Shown: positions 53,557 to 63,935, counted from the first letter of the stretch. The stretch is 64,000 nucleotides of DNA from Kalaharituber pfeilii (GCA_015179045.1 WHUZ01000082.1:186001-250000); one strand, 5' to 3'. Made by a program: numbers and translations. The notes: generated by a model from the letters alone, not told the origin.

Positions 53557-54640
53557 GTGAGATGAGGTAGAATGAGCAGAATTTGCAACATACGGTATGC
53601 ATGACCCGGCGGTGTGAGATATGGCAACATGAGCTGAATTTGATAGATATCACAGGTCCGACCCGACGGCACGAGATAATGTAGAATGAGCTGAATTTGA
53701 TATATGTGGCAGCCCGACCTGCCAGCGTGAGATGAGGTACTATGAGCTCAATTTGACAGGTATGGCAGATCCGAGCCGGCGGCGTGAGGTGAGGTAGAAT
53801 GAGCTCAATTTCACACGAATTGCATGCCCGACTAGACGGCATGAGCTGAATTTGACACGTATAGGTGGCCTGACCCGATGAGGTGGAATGAGCTGGATTT
53901 GACAGGCATGGCCGGCCCTAGCCATTTCAGTAGCCATTTCTGTAGCCATTTTAGCAGCCATTTCAGCAGCAGTTTCTTTTTTTTTTTTTTTTTTTTTTAT
54001 ATCATTAATCGCTTGCCGCCCTATGGGCTATGGCGATACCGATTTATTAGCAGCAGTTTCAGCAGCCATTTCAGTAGCCATTTCAGTAGCCATTTCAGCG
54101 GCGATTTCAGTAGCCATTTCATCAGCCATTTCACCAGCCATTTCACCATCCATTTCAGTAGCCATTTCGGCAGCCATGTCGGTAGCCGTTTGGCAGCCTT
54201 TTTAACATCCATTTTGGTAGCCATTTTGGCAGCCATTTCGGTAGCCATTTCTCTAGCCATATCAGTTGCCATTTTCGCCTGTAGCCCTTTCAGTAGCCAT
54301 TTCAGTAGCGATTTCGGTAGCCATTTTATTCTGCATTTCGGCAGCCATTTCGGCACGTGATACGTAGTGGCAGTTCCGACCCGACGGCACGAGATGAGGT
54401 GCAATGAGCTGAATTTGACAGGTAGAGGAGGTACGGCCCGACGGTGAGAGATGAGGTTGAATTTGACAGGTATGGCCGGCCCGATCCGACGGCACGGGAT
54501 GATGCAGGATGAACTAAATTTGGCGCATGTAGCCGGCCTGACCTGACGGCGCGAGATCAGGCACAATGAGCTGAATTTGACAGGTATGGCAGGCACGACC
54601 TGACAGTACGAAGAGCTGAATTTGACAGGTATTGCAGGCA
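53557..54640 (+). repeat. ~57-bp minisatellite, right of the copia element, with a CAGTAGCCATTT array
   Basis: Continues the 46.6-47.8 kb array. Between ~53920 and 54355 it is replaced by ~30 degenerate units of CAGTAGCCATTT (12-18 bp), which in turn carry the T1 insertion at 53977. Confidence 0.8.
53977..54050 (-). mobile_element. T1 micro-retroposon, 74 bp
   Basis: TSD AGCAGCAGTTTC at 53965-53976 and 54051-54062. Outer stem ATCGC/GCGAT. Eleven bases of UTR (ACCGATTTATT on the plus strand) are kept. Confidence 0.9.
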
Positions 54641-54905
54641 ATGAATCCAACAGGCCAGGCCAGGCCAGGCCAACCGGAGGCCTGGACTGGCCTGGACCGT
54701 GAAATTCTGGGCCCGGCCTGGCCTGATTGTTCAGGCAAGGCCGCGAGGGCCGGTCCAGACCATTGAGGCCGGTCCAGGCCATTCAGGCCGGTCCAGGCCA
54801 ACCAGGCCAACCACGCCGGTCCAGACGATTCAGGCCGGTCCAGGCCAGCCACGCCGGCCCAGGCCAATCAGGCTGTTCCAGACCATTCAGGCCAGCCAGG
54901 CCACA
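54640..54905 (+). repeat. GGCC-rich repeat, right block
   Basis: Repeats of CATTCAGGCCGGTCCAGGCC. The first ~90 bp match 47345-47440 closely. Confidence 0.8.
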
Positions 54906-55320
54906 CTCCGGGATTTTTCAGCATTTGGGCCAGTTTGGTAATAGTGGTACTATGGCGGTCCCGCTCCCTAGAATGTGGCATCAAAAGATATGCGGATGTC
55001 GTGCTAAACGCTTTGTGGTTACAAGTCATTTTCTGAGTCACAGAGCTATAAGAGCACTGATCTGATTGAAACTGTTCTTAGCTGTTCTTTGTTACTGGAC
55101 ACCCAAAGAGAATCAGAATCATGAATTCTATTGACGATGAAGCACTGTACATGTGACGAAGGCCGAAGAAAATACACAGTGCTATAGTAGGTGTTCAGGC
55201 TACATTATACGACATGTTCTTTTATAGGCTATATATATTTTTATCAGTACTCGCGTGCCGCCATAGGCGCAATATACAGCAGGTGTGAAACAGGCGCGAG
55301 CCACAGCAGAGCATATTCCT
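54906..55320. other. Gene-free region with a T1 tail scrap
   Basis: A truncated T1 tail complement (TCAGTACTCGCGTGCCGCC) lies at ~55240-55263 after a short A/T run. No gene. Confidence 0.4.
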
Positions 55321-55324
55321 GGGG

Positions 55325-55381
55325 TTTTTTTTTTTTTTTTTTTGTCACATGACCCCGCATGCGGCTCTTCGCCATGGCAGG
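55325..55381 (-). mobile_element. T2 micro-retroposon, no clear TSD
   Basis: Poly(T), then the complement of CCTGCCATGGC-GAAGA-GCCGCATGCGGGG. The inner stem GGC/GCC is fully paired here. Confidence 0.65.
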
Positions 55382-55563
55382 ACCGGTAGAAGTCGAGTTA
55401 CCTGTGCTCTACTGTCAGATAAGGTACTAGATAGTACTTTATATGATAAATGTACTTGTAAGGCTACATTCATATTCACAGACTTCTAGACAATATGTGA
55501 AAATCTCTTCTTACGATAAGATCGTGGTGAATTTTCTGTGTAAATGTTCCTCACTCGCCATAT

Positions 55564-55619
55564 TTTTTTTTTTTTTATTTCACGTGACCCCGCTTGCAGC
55601 TGTTCGCCATGGCAGGGCA
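55564..55619 (-). mobile_element. T2 micro-retroposon, 56 bp
   Basis: TSD TCACTCGCCATAT at 55551-55563 and 55620-55632. Confidence 0.9.
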
Positions 55620-55710
55620 TCACTCGCCATATAACCCATGACTAAACAATTCCAAACTGATGTCTACGGCCATTGCTAATGCCTCAATTATGTTTATATC
55701 GGAATTGCAT

Positions 55711-55773
55711 TCGCCATAGCCTATCAGGCGGCACGCAAGTAATGAAATAAAAAAAAAAAAAAAAAAAAAAAAA
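55711..55773 (+). mobile_element. T1 micro-retroposon, 63 bp, inner stem GCCT/AGGC
   Basis: TSD CGGAATTGCAT at 55700-55710 and 55774-55784. Inner hairpin GCCT-ATC-AGGC. Confidence 0.9.
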
Positions 55774-55784
55774 CGGAATTGCAT

Positions 55785-56517
55785 CTCCCATTAGTGTAGG
55801 CTTTACATATCTGTGAAATCCGATGATGATCATTGCCCAGTTTCGGCTAGGGCTAAACATCCGACGGTCCACTGGCTCCTGGCACCCTGGGCGCGCTACC
55901 GGATTCCTGGTCATCCCGGATTCAAACCGCTAAGTCTGTTTGGAACATAAATCTAAGCGTGTCAGTGACCACGTGGATCCGATAGCTTTACAGTGTAGAT
56001 GAAACCCCATCCAGAATTGGCTAAATGCACTCGGAATCCATAGATCCATGGTGATTGTAGCCCGTATTAACTTTGAGGGTCACTGGTGTCGAGGTACTTC
56101 GTCCAATGAGCAGGATATAAGCTACAGTGGATCCCAAGCCCGCTCCCGGGTATGGTACCCATGGCCCTTGCGTCTAATTATTTTTGCGCATGCGGGGAAA
56201 GTTTCCCAAACGCCATCTTAGTCCATGCATCCCCATCTGGGAAACAATACAGTAGAGGGCCAATGGAACCAGACCTGGGGGCTTAAGAGAGCGAAGGAGG
56301 TCCCTAGATCGATTCATGGACCATATGGTGATCGCACCTCGCCTCCCTCCTCGAAACTGACTATATAAACCTCCGCAATCCACCTACCGGTATATCTCTC
56401 TCATCCATCTAGACCACACATCTCCATCTGTACACGTTTAAACGGAAACAGAGTCTACACTCCATACAGCACTCCTTATTCAGGACAACTCAACTCCACA
56501 ACTCTACATCATCCAGG
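55785..56517. other. Gene-free upstream region of the AA9-like gene
   Basis: No second gene seen. The downstream third holds the likely promoter. Confidence 0.45.
56363..56370 (+). promoter_or_regulatory. TATA box of the AA9-like gene
   Basis: TATATAAA ~150 nt before the ATG at 56518, followed by a pyrimidine/CA-rich leader. Confidence 0.5.
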
Positions 56518-57590
56518 ATGACATTCACGCTCTCGGCAATTGCTGTTGCAGCCATGCTGGCCAGGCGCGCCTATGCTCATGCTACCCTCCAGTGGTTCTG
56601 GCCTGACAACACCCTGGGCACCAGCGCCCAGTCATGCGTGCGCCAGTCACCGAACAATAGCCCTATCATGAACGTAAATGACTCGAACTTTGCTTGCAAC
56701 ATCAATGGAAATGTGGCAGCCTCTAGCACCTCCGCTGCCAGGGCTGGTTCTACTGTCAAAATTGAGTGGCAACATACCACTATGTGTCCAGCCCCGTTGT
56801 CCACTGCAAAAAGAAATTAAAAATTGTTGTACCAACTAACACAAAATCAGACCGTTAGCAGGGCCCTCAGGACGGTGATGACCCAATTACCAGTTCCTAC
56901 CAGGGCCCCATCATCATAAACCTTGCCAAGGTCGGCAACGCTGCCATCGCTACCAACGTTGCCTCCCTTAACTGGTTCAAGATTCAACAGGAGGGTCTAA
57001 GTGGTGGTGTATGGGCAGTTGGCCATCTCAACCAGGGCACTGGTGATTGGGACGTGAGGATCCCATCTAACATCCTCAACGGTGACTATCACCTCCGTGG
57101 TGAGATTATTGCTATCCACTCGCCGGGCTCGTACCCTGGTGCACAGTTCTACGTAGGTTCTCTCGTGTACTCATGTGCAAATAGGGCCCCAGCCTCACAT
57201 CTCTCAAGGTGGGATACGTTCAGATCCATGTCTCTGTCGCTTCCGGCGGTTCTCCTTCCCCAACCGTCAGGTTTCTTGGAGCCTACACCGGCTCCTATCC
57301 CGGTATCACCTGCAACATCTACCAGGGACTCACCAGTTACTCCATTCCTAGTCCTGCTGTCCTCTCCAGCTCGGGCAGCGGCGGCAGCCAGCCCTCTTCC
57401 TACCCATCTACCTCATCTTCCACAGCAGGAGGTTCTACCCCAACCGGTGGCCGTGGAGCTTCCAGTCTAGAAGTATGGACAGTGCGGTGGTATCGGGTGC
57501 TCTGGCTCCACTACTTGCGCCTCAGGCAGCACGACACCGTCGTCAATGACTATTATCACCAATCCTATGTGAGAGACAACCAACCAGCGT
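56518..57590 (+). pseudogene. AA9 (GH61) lytic polysaccharide monooxygenase with CBM1, decayed
   Basis: The first 20 residues form a signal peptide and the mature protein would start HATLQWFW, the N-terminal His of the LPMO copper site. Later blocks fit AA9: YQGPIIINLAKV, NWFKIQQEGLSGGVWA, WDVRIPSNILNGDYHLRGEIIAIHSPGS (second active-site His), GAQFYVGYVQIHVS across a plausible 56-nt intron (57153-57208), and GAYTGSYPGITCNIY. After a Ser/Thr linker a CBM1 begins (YGQCGGIGCSGSTTCASGS, ~57470-57530) in a different frame. Its end (TVVNDYYHQSY) is in yet another frame, with Cys lost. The first exon-exon junction (~56800-56880) also has no clean in-phase splice pair. It would have oxidised cellulose outside the cell; the multiple frame breaks suggest a pseudogene. 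Confidence 0.7.
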
Positions 57591-57769
57591 GTAGGCACTT
57601 GGTGATACTTATAGCTTATGGCATCTGTCTAGATATTTGCATCATTTTAGGCAAACTTCCATATCATGTATTTGTAAATAGCTTTCTCTGCTCCGTCGAG
57701 CGGGCCCATTTTTTCTTTTTATTGGAAAAAAAAAAAAATACCAAAATACCATTCTGCTTTTTCGGTTAT

Positions 57770-58039
57770 AATTTTTTTTTTTTTTTTTATATATCATTAA
57801 TCGCGTGCCGCCCTAAGGGCTATGGCGATGTTTGGTTAAATACAAAATAGAAAGAAAGTTAAATCCCCGGAAATCCGTGCGTGATGGGGAAGAAGTGAGA
57901 ATGAGAAAGTCAATAATAATAATAAAAGTAGAAATCCCCGGAACCTCTTGTGTGAAGGGGAAGTGAGAACGTCATTATCGTCAGGGAAAACCAGTCTCCG
58001 TCCCAGTCTACTTCCGTCCCCTGTCCCACTCGTATTGGC
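57770..58039 (-). mobile_element. ORF1-only T1 element, 3' end (270 bp)
   Basis: TSD TTTTCGGTTAT at 57759-57769 and 58040-58050. The 5' end keeps only the last ORF1 codons (YEWDRGRK-stop). The UTR contains an internal duplication (AATCCCCGGAA...GAAGGGGAAGTGAGAA). Tail outer stem ATCGC/GCGAT. Confidence 0.85.
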
Positions 58040-58053
58040 TTTTCGGTTATCAT

Positions 58054-58112
58054 TTTTTTTTTTTTTTTTTTTTAATATCATTACTCGCATGCCGCCCTCT
58101 GGGCTATGGCGA
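58054..58112 (-). mobile_element. T1 micro-retroposon, 59 bp, inserted next to the previous element's TSD
   Basis: TSD TTCGGTTATCAT at 58042-58053 and 58113-58124, overlapping the right TSD of 57770-58039. Confidence 0.9.
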
Positions 58113-58124
58113 TTCGGTTATCAT

Positions 58125-58540
58125 GATGCGACGTGCTGTAGTGGGAAATACCTTGGAATTTCAATACAAATAAAATTCATATCCAGGATTTCTTTCTCCA
58201 GTTTGTGACCGTTCTCCTTATGAAGTGGTTGTTTACAACATCGTGAACAATGCCGTGAATAGCCTTATTCTGAGCAATAATGTGCTGTGGATTCCATGAA
58301 ACCTTCGTTGCCTCTATGACGCTGAAACGCTGTATTTCGCACGCCTAGCCCAACCCCATCGGGAGAATAAGTTAAACCTAACGCCGGCCATGTAACTTTA
58401 ATGACAGGATGATTTTTAACTTCGAGAAATCACAACCACTGCGCCCTCATGGGGAAGACTAAATGTTGCGGTAGCTAATCTATCCTTAGACAGCGTCTGG
58501 TTACGAGACTTATTATATTGGGAAAGTCTCGAGATATAGG
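58125..58540. other. Gene-free region
   Basis: No supported gene. Confidence 0.35.
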
Positions 58541-58545
58541 GAATT

Positions 58546-58604
58546 TTTTTTTTCTCTCTTTCACGTAAGCCCGCTTGCAGATCTTCGCCATGGCAGGGCA
58601 GAGA
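58546..58604 (-). mobile_element. T2 micro-retroposon, diverged
   Basis: Poly(T)/CT run and the complement of CCCTGCCATGGCGAAGATCT then GCAAGCGGGCTTACGTGA. Inner stem partly lost; no TSD found. Confidence 0.6.
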
Positions 58605-58606
58605 TT

Positions 58607-59300
58607 TTTTTTTTTCTTTTCAATATCATTACTCGCATGCCGCCCTATGGGCTATGGCGAGGTATTTATTAAAGAAAAGAAAAGAAAAGAAGTAACTGTA
58701 ACTAAATACATGTGGTACCCACGATACTCGTACATGATGCTGGTGGAGTGCAGGGGCCAGCGTGTCTATCTTCTCTCCGACTCGTACCGGCATGCCTTCA
58801 ACCACTTCCCTCCCAATCGCACTCTCTCAGTTTGGACCTCTTTTTCCAGGTATACCACGGCTGAGCTCGTCTTCTTCCCTTCCTCCAGCAGCAGCGTCTT
58901 GTGTCTCAGCCATCTAATCCCAGTGGTCTTGCCGATGTCCTTGTTTGCCTCCTCCAGCCATCTGCGGACTTTCCCCAAGTCCTTTCTCAGGGCGATTCCG
59001 TGAATGACTATGCCTATTTTCCTGGTGGTGGGGTTGGGGCTGGGGGAGCTTGTCTTGGGGCTAGGTGTGGCTTTCCTGGGTTTCGGGGGGGCACGTTTCG
59101 GGGGGGTGGGTGTTGGGGTAGTGTCATCGGGGGTGGGGAGGCTTGATGACGGTGTAGCGGCTGAGGCAATCTTCTTTGCCTCCGTGTCCGTAAGCGCCCG
59201 CTTAATGGCGTATGCGGCCTGGTTGGACGGCATTTTGCCTTTGCGCTTTCTTGTGGGTGTGGTGGGTGTTGGGATAGAACACCGGGGCGTCCGGTACACA
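58607..59300 (-). mobile_element. ORF1-only T1 element with the most complete ORF1 frame
   Basis: The minus-strand frame 59374-58766 is open without internal stops. After ~32 codons of probable flanking sequence: TPTPTTPTRKRKGKMPSN (basic), a DTEAKKIAS helix, a long Pro/Thr-rich linker, then GIVIHGIALRKDLGKVRRWL, IGKTTGIRWLRHK, GKKTSSAVVYLE, ERVRLGGKWL and RYESERR-stop. There is no ATG before the conserved part, so it is 5'-truncated. A ~100 nt UTR, T1 tail and poly(A) follow. The 5' boundary is approximate. Confidence 0.75.
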
Positions 59301-59557
59301 GACTGGCTCGATACTATTGATTCTTGATCTACCCACAGAGTAATTACCAGAGCCCAACTTGAGACTTTGCTCACTCTGATTAGAAAACCTCAATGCAATG
59401 TCTCCTGAGGACTTGTGCTACCTGTTGAAAGGGGGAACGTTTCTATAGTCTCAAATAATAGTATGTAAGACCTGTTGGCTGGTAAGTGAGCGTGGAAGTA
59501 TCGCTCATGTGGTCGGCCATGTGGAATGCACTCAGAAACCATACCCGTGTACATCTA

Positions 59558-59617
59558 TTTTTTTTTTTTTTTTTTTTATATCATTTATCGCTTACCGCCC
59601 TGTGGGCTATGGCGATG
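59558..59617 (-). mobile_element. T1 micro-retroposon, 60 bp
   Basis: TSD CGTGTACATCTA at 59546-59557 and 59618-59629. Outer stem ATCGC/GCGAT, inner GCCC-ACA-GGGC. Confidence 0.9.
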
Positions 59618-59629
59618 CGTGTACATCTA

Positions 59630-60403
59630 AAGAGGTCACACGTTGCTGTTTTCGTGCGCGTAAAAATAAGATATACAGCTCCCATGTGCTTAAATCAGGT
59701 TTTACAGCACAAATGTATTTCGCCCCTCTATCTAAAATCGGATAGACTTCTTTTTTGGTCACGTAACCTGGAAAAACACTTGATGTTGAACTTTACCGAA
59801 CCTCCCGGGACTCTCAGGGTTGCAGTTTCCGGGAAGTGAATTTAGTTCCTTTGCTTGCCATGCGGCCCACGCTGACATTGTATGGCATCAAGGCTTAACT
59901 TTAGTTGCTGGGTCCATATGACGCGGAGTTGGGCTAAACAAACTAGTTCCTGCGGACCCATTTAGCAGGGGGCAACATGATTTAGTCAGTTTGGTGTCTT
60001 GATTTGGACTAGTGATCCCAAAATTCGAGAATTAAGGTTTCTACTCCCGCTCCACAAAGCCAAAGCGGCGCTTCTCTCTCTGAGCTGCTTAATAGATCAT
60101 CCCTAAGTAACCCAGTCTACCCTTATTAGGCCGAATCAACTACCAAGTCGGGAAGAGAGTAGATCATATCCACTGTACCTCTCCACATATCCACATACCC
60201 ACTGCCCTCAACGGCAAGCTGAATTCCCCGGCCTCCCCTGGGTCCACCGTTCCACCATCAACGCATACACACTTCATAGGATTGCAATGCTTCTGATCTG
60301 CTCCACTGCCTGTAGTCTGTACACTGCAATTGCAGCATTCAGCAGCAAATGTCTCAGTAGTATCAGCGACTTCATCACAACCCTACACCGTCTTCTTGAT
60401 TTC
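59630..60403. other. Gene-free upstream region
   Basis: Promoter-proximal DNA of the 60551 gene; no separate gene supported. The downstream frame can be read upstream to 60287, but that part lacks a signal sequence. Confidence 0.4.
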
Positions 60404-60410
60404 TATAAAG
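60404..60410 (+). promoter_or_regulatory. Candidate TATA box (TATAAAG)
   Basis: About 140 nt before the ATG at 60551, followed by a C/T/A-rich leader typical of highly expressed fungal genes. Confidence 0.45.
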
Positions 60411-60550
60411 TCAGGTCGTTTCCCCGCCTTAATCCTTCCTTCTCATCATCACAGCACATCCATTTCGCAACTCACATTCACATATTCACACCAATCGCTA
60501 CAAACCGTTACTACGAACGACTAATAGTCATTGCCTGCAATAACGAAAAA

Positions 60551-62482
60551 ATGCAATTCACACCAACCGTCTTCATCACCCTCTTTGCCCTTGCTGTCAC
60601 CGGCGCTCACGCCCATCCTTCTGGCAATGAGCGCCGCGGATTCAATGGTTTCGATAATAACTTCAACGTCAACGCCAACAATAACCAGAATGCTGATATC
60701 AATCTGAATGACAACATTAGTAACTTTGGCGGCGTTGGCAACTTTGGCGGCGTCGGCGGAAATAATCTTGGATTCGGCATCGTCAAGCGCTCTTACGGTA
60801 ACGACAAGAACGTAAACCATAACACCAACCAGAATATCAACATCAACAAAAATAATAATCTCAACCGCAACCGCTTCCACAAAGGCTACAAGCGTGAGGC
60901 CGAGCCTGAACCATTCGGCACCAAGCGAGATGCCGTCGATAACTTTGAAGAAGAAACTGCTCCAGCTCCCGCTCCAGTTGGTTTTGATGGCTCTGGAGTC
61001 GCAAAGCGTGAAGCTGCTCCTGACAGGGACTGCTACGGTTCCAAGTGCCATAACTCCAATAGCTACAGCAACTCGTCCAGTAGGAATCAGAATTTCAACA
61101 AAAACGTAAACGTCAACAAGAACACGAATATCAACAAGAACAAGAACAAGAACGTCAAAGTTGACAAGGACGATCACTCCACCGGTACTTTCGAGAAACG
61201 ATCTCCCGGCTTCGGGAATGGCTCTGGCGGGTTCCGCAACTTCAATAATAACTTCAACAAAAACGTAAACGTCAACAAGAACACGAATATCAACAAGAAC
61301 AAGAACAAGAACGTCAAAGTTGACAAGGACACTTTCGAGAAACGCAACTTCAATAATAACTTCAACAAAAACGTAAACGTCAACAAGAACACGAATATCA
61401 ACAAGAACAAGAACAAGAACGTCAAAGTTGACAAGGACACTTTCGAGAAACGATCTCCCGGCTTCGGGAATGGCTCTGGCGGGTTCCGCAACTTCAATAA
61501 TAACTTCAATCTCAACCGCAACAAAAATCAGAACGCCAACATGAACATCGGGGTTGCTCGGTTTGGAAGGTTTGGTGGAGGAATTGGGCGTCGTGGATAC
61601 ATAGGTAATCAGTATGACAGCAACTTTGATGTAAATAGGAACAACAACCGTAACAATAACGTCAACATCAACAAGAACGAGAACACGAACGTCAATAAGA
61701 ATCAGATCATCAACAAGAACTTTGATACTGACTACCTCGAGAGAGGTGCGCACCCACTTGGCTATGCCGACGGAGTTGATACTACCGCCCCAGCCGTAGC
61801 CTACGATGGCGCAACCTACAGCCACATTCCCGCTGCTAACTACCAGATGTACGGGGCGGAAGCACCTGTTGACTACGCTTCTACCCCCGAGAATCTCAAT
61901 TATGCTGCTGCTGCGCCAACCGTTGCTGCAGTCGAGAGCCCAGCTCCAGCCCAAGTTATTGCGCCCGAGTTCGCCGAGGCTACTGAATCCCAGGCTCCGG
62001 TTCCCAGTAAAGCCTTCAGCAACTTCAACAACTTCGACACCAACGTCAATAACAACCAGAACTTGAACTTCAACGCCAACGTCAATAGCAATAACAACTA
62101 CAACGCAAACTACAATACTGACGTTGACTACAACACCTATCAACCCGCACCCAGCGACCATAGCCAATACGCGTCCTTTTACACTGCTGGGGTCCATGAG
62201 CTCCCAGCAGAGGGACAGCAGGCCGTTGCCGCAAATGACGCCAACACCGTTAACCAGAACGCCAACTCGCAGGCGGCTAGCGCAAGTGCAGCTTCCAGCG
62301 CAAGTGCAAGCAACGCTGGAACCTCAGATGGATACCATGGAGCCGAGGGTGATGCGGCAAGTGCAAGTGCGGCGGCAGCAGCAGCAGCGGCAGGATCAGG
62401 AACTGGAAACGAGGCGGGCAATGCCAGTGCTGCCAGTGCTGCTAGTGCTGCTGGAGCGGGGAACCCAGTTGTTAGGGCTTAA
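60551..62482 (+). CDS. Secreted Asn-rich repeat protein with Kex2-type Lys-Arg sites (643 aa)
   Basis: ATG at 60551 is chosen because it starts a clean signal peptide (MQFTPTVFITLFALAVTGAHA, 21 aa). The mature part is dominated by alternating Asn-X (NVNVNKNTNINKNKNKNVKV). Dibasic sites follow at intervals (RR, VKR, YKR, TKR, AKR and three FEKR), the pattern of Kex2-processed repeat proteins, so the precursor is likely cut into peptides in the Golgi. A 78-bp block encoding the Asn core is repeated exactly three times (61094, 61253, 61361), separated by PGFGNGSGGF spacers. Residues ~390-520 are less repetitive, and the C-terminus is Ala/Ser-rich (ASASAAS). Alternating Asn-X could stack as beta strands, suggesting a structural or amyloid-like wall or surface role, by inference. 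Only one Cys pair is visible (DCYGSKC). The precursor is intronless. Confidence 0.85.
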   Translation: MQFTPTVFITLFALAVTGAHAHPSGNERRGFNGFDNNFNVNANNNQNADINLNDNISNFGGVGNFGGVGGNNLGFGIVKRSYGNDKNVNHNTNQNININKNNNLNRNRFHKGYKREAEPEPFGTKRDAVDNFEEETAPAPAPVGFDGSGVAKREAAPDRDCYGSKCHNSNSYSNSSSRNQNFNKNVNVNKNTNINKNKNKNVKVDKDDHSTGTFEKRSPGFGNGSGGFRNFNNNFNKNVNVNKNTNINKNKNKNVKVDKDTFEKRNFNNNFNKNVNVNKNTNINKNKNKNVKVDKDTFEKRSPGFGNGSGGFRNFNNNFNLNRNKNQNANMNIGVARFGRFGGGIGRRGYIGNQYDSNFDVNRNNNRNNNVNINKNENTNVNKNQIINKNFDTDYLERGAHPLGYADGVDTTAPAVAYDGATYSHIPAANYQMYGAEAPVDYASTPENLNYAAAAPTVAAVESPAPAQVIAPEFAEATESQAPVPSKAFSNFNNFDTNVNNNQNLNFNANVNSNNNYNANYNTDVDYNTYQPAPSDHSQYASFYTAGVHELPAEGQQAVAANDANTVNQNANSQAASASAASSASASNAGTSDGYHGAEGDAASASAAAAAAAAGSGTGNEAGNASAASAASAAGAGNPVVRA

Positions 62483-62928
62483 GCTGTTTGTGCCAGCAAT
62501 AAAACCTTCGGGTTGTGAGGATAGACAGGAAAGAGAGGATAGACAGGACTGTAGGAGTTGTGGGCTTTGATTATCATATATTTACCGTTGTATTACTAAC
62601 GATTAACGAAAAAGAAAGAGTAGATAAAAATGTGAGAAATGGGTATGGGGAGTGGAATATGGCGTTTTGGAATGCTTTTGGGATAAAGGGTAACAGGATC
62701 AGGATAGAGTGATAGAGGGGAAGAAATGATGGCGCGCTGGTGCTATAGATGGGAAGAAATGATAAAGGAAGAGATGGGTAGATAGAAAGTAGCTAGATTT
62801 GGAATGAAATCACTTGTTTCTGCCTAAACCGGATAATCCGCCTGTTCTTCTGTGTGCCGAAGGTTGACCTCCATCCGATCGAATACTTTACCTGTGAACT
62901 AGCTGTGTATGTACCTATTTTTGCATCC
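62483..62928. other. 3' flank of the Asn-rich gene
   Basis: No second gene seen. Confidence 0.4.
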
Positions 62929-62958
62929 TTGCTCATTTACCGCCCTGCGGGATATCTC
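62929..62958 (-). mobile_element. Old T1 tail scrap
   Basis: TCATTTACCGCCCTGCGGG resembles the complement of the T1 inner hairpin and 3' arm. No poly(T) or TSD. Confidence 0.35.
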
Positions 62959-62959
62959 T

Positions 62960-63087
62960 CTTTTTTTCTTTTTCTTTTTTAAATCACGTAACCCCGCGTA
63001 CAGGCTACCAGCCTATGGCAGGGACCCGTATACCAGGGTCAAGTTAAAGCAGCTACCTACCTACACTACGTACACACTTGGTCCCCC
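62960..63087 (-). mobile_element. T3 LINE 3' end
   Basis: T-rich run, then the complement of the T3 tail: outer CCCTGC/GCGGGG, inner AGGCT-GGT-AGCCT (perfect), plus ~80 nt of UTR matching 25980-26050. Confidence 0.75.
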
Positions 63088-63903
63088 TTTTTTTTTTTTT
63101 TTTTTAATTTTAACATCACATAACCCCGCTTGCAGCGCCAAGCCATGGCAGGGTCCCTGGGCAAGCCCTCGAAGCCCGGAGACAGGCTTAACAAACAAAG
63201 AAATTTCTATCTACTTCTACAACCTGATTCCAGAAACCTCCGGACGGTCCTTCCGGTTTCTGCCTCAGGGAGGCCCCACTATATATCCCCCCTCTCCCCC
63301 CTCCCCTCTTCCCCACACTTTCGCATCCCGGCAAGCAAACTTCCCGGCAAGCAAACTTCCCCGACAGCAAATCGCACAGCGCCCTAGAACCTGATCCCGG
63401 AGAAGAACCTTTCCAACTCATCCCACTCCTCCCCATTCTCTGCTGTCCTTTTCCAGTTCTTCTCCATATCCCCCTATTCTCTAAAGCCCTCTGGGCGAAA
63501 CCTCTGCTGACTGCACTGGAAGGCTAGGTGCGCCCCCGTCTGTGCCTCCCCGCAGCCGCACTTCTCCGATTCCGCCGCTCCCATCCTCTTCAACCACACC
63601 CTGCATCTTCCTCTCTCCAGTCGCAATGCTGTGAAATTGGACACCGCTGTCCTATTCCACTCCATTACTTTCCCCTTCCCGAAACCGTCCACCTCCCTCC
63701 TCTCCTTCCTCCACGCCTTCAACCTCTGGCGCACCCCGCTCCCGGTGGCCACCTCTTTCCCTTCCACCGCCGTCCCCTTCTTCGCCCACTCATCAGCCTT
63801 CTCATTCCCTGCAATCCCGATATGAGCCTTGACCCACATCAGTTTCGCGTCCCCTCCCTTCTTCTTCCTCCTCGCCACGGCATCCACCACTCTCCTCACA
63901 TCC
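63088..63903 (-). mobile_element. T2 LINE 3' part with RNase H C-terminal region
   Basis: The minus-strand frame 63899-63474 carries the C-terminal part of an RNase H domain (LMWVKAHIGIAGNEKADEWA) followed by CGCGEAQTGAHLAFQC. It passes a frameshift near 63475 into ELERFFSGIRF-stop, then the T2 UTR (same as 45.8-46.0 kb), tail and poly(A). 5'-truncated; no reverse transcriptase. Confidence 0.8.
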
Positions 63904-63935
63904 TCGGTTTTTCCCTTTCCCTCCCTGCTCTCAGC

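Noticed and set aside
53920..54355. CAGTAGCCATTT array as a coding repeat
   Set aside because: Unit length varies and frames are not maintained; the open frames there are repeat artefacts.
60287..60550. Upstream extension of the Asn-rich protein to 60287
   Set aside because: The ATG at 60551 begins a textbook signal peptide; the upstream part looks like 5' UTR and contains the TATA-like site.
60521..62197. 558-codon minus-strand frame rich in Val/Ile/Asp
   Set aside because: Antisense of the Asn-rich repeat gene; Asn codons read backwards give Val/Ile. No signal peptide or domain.
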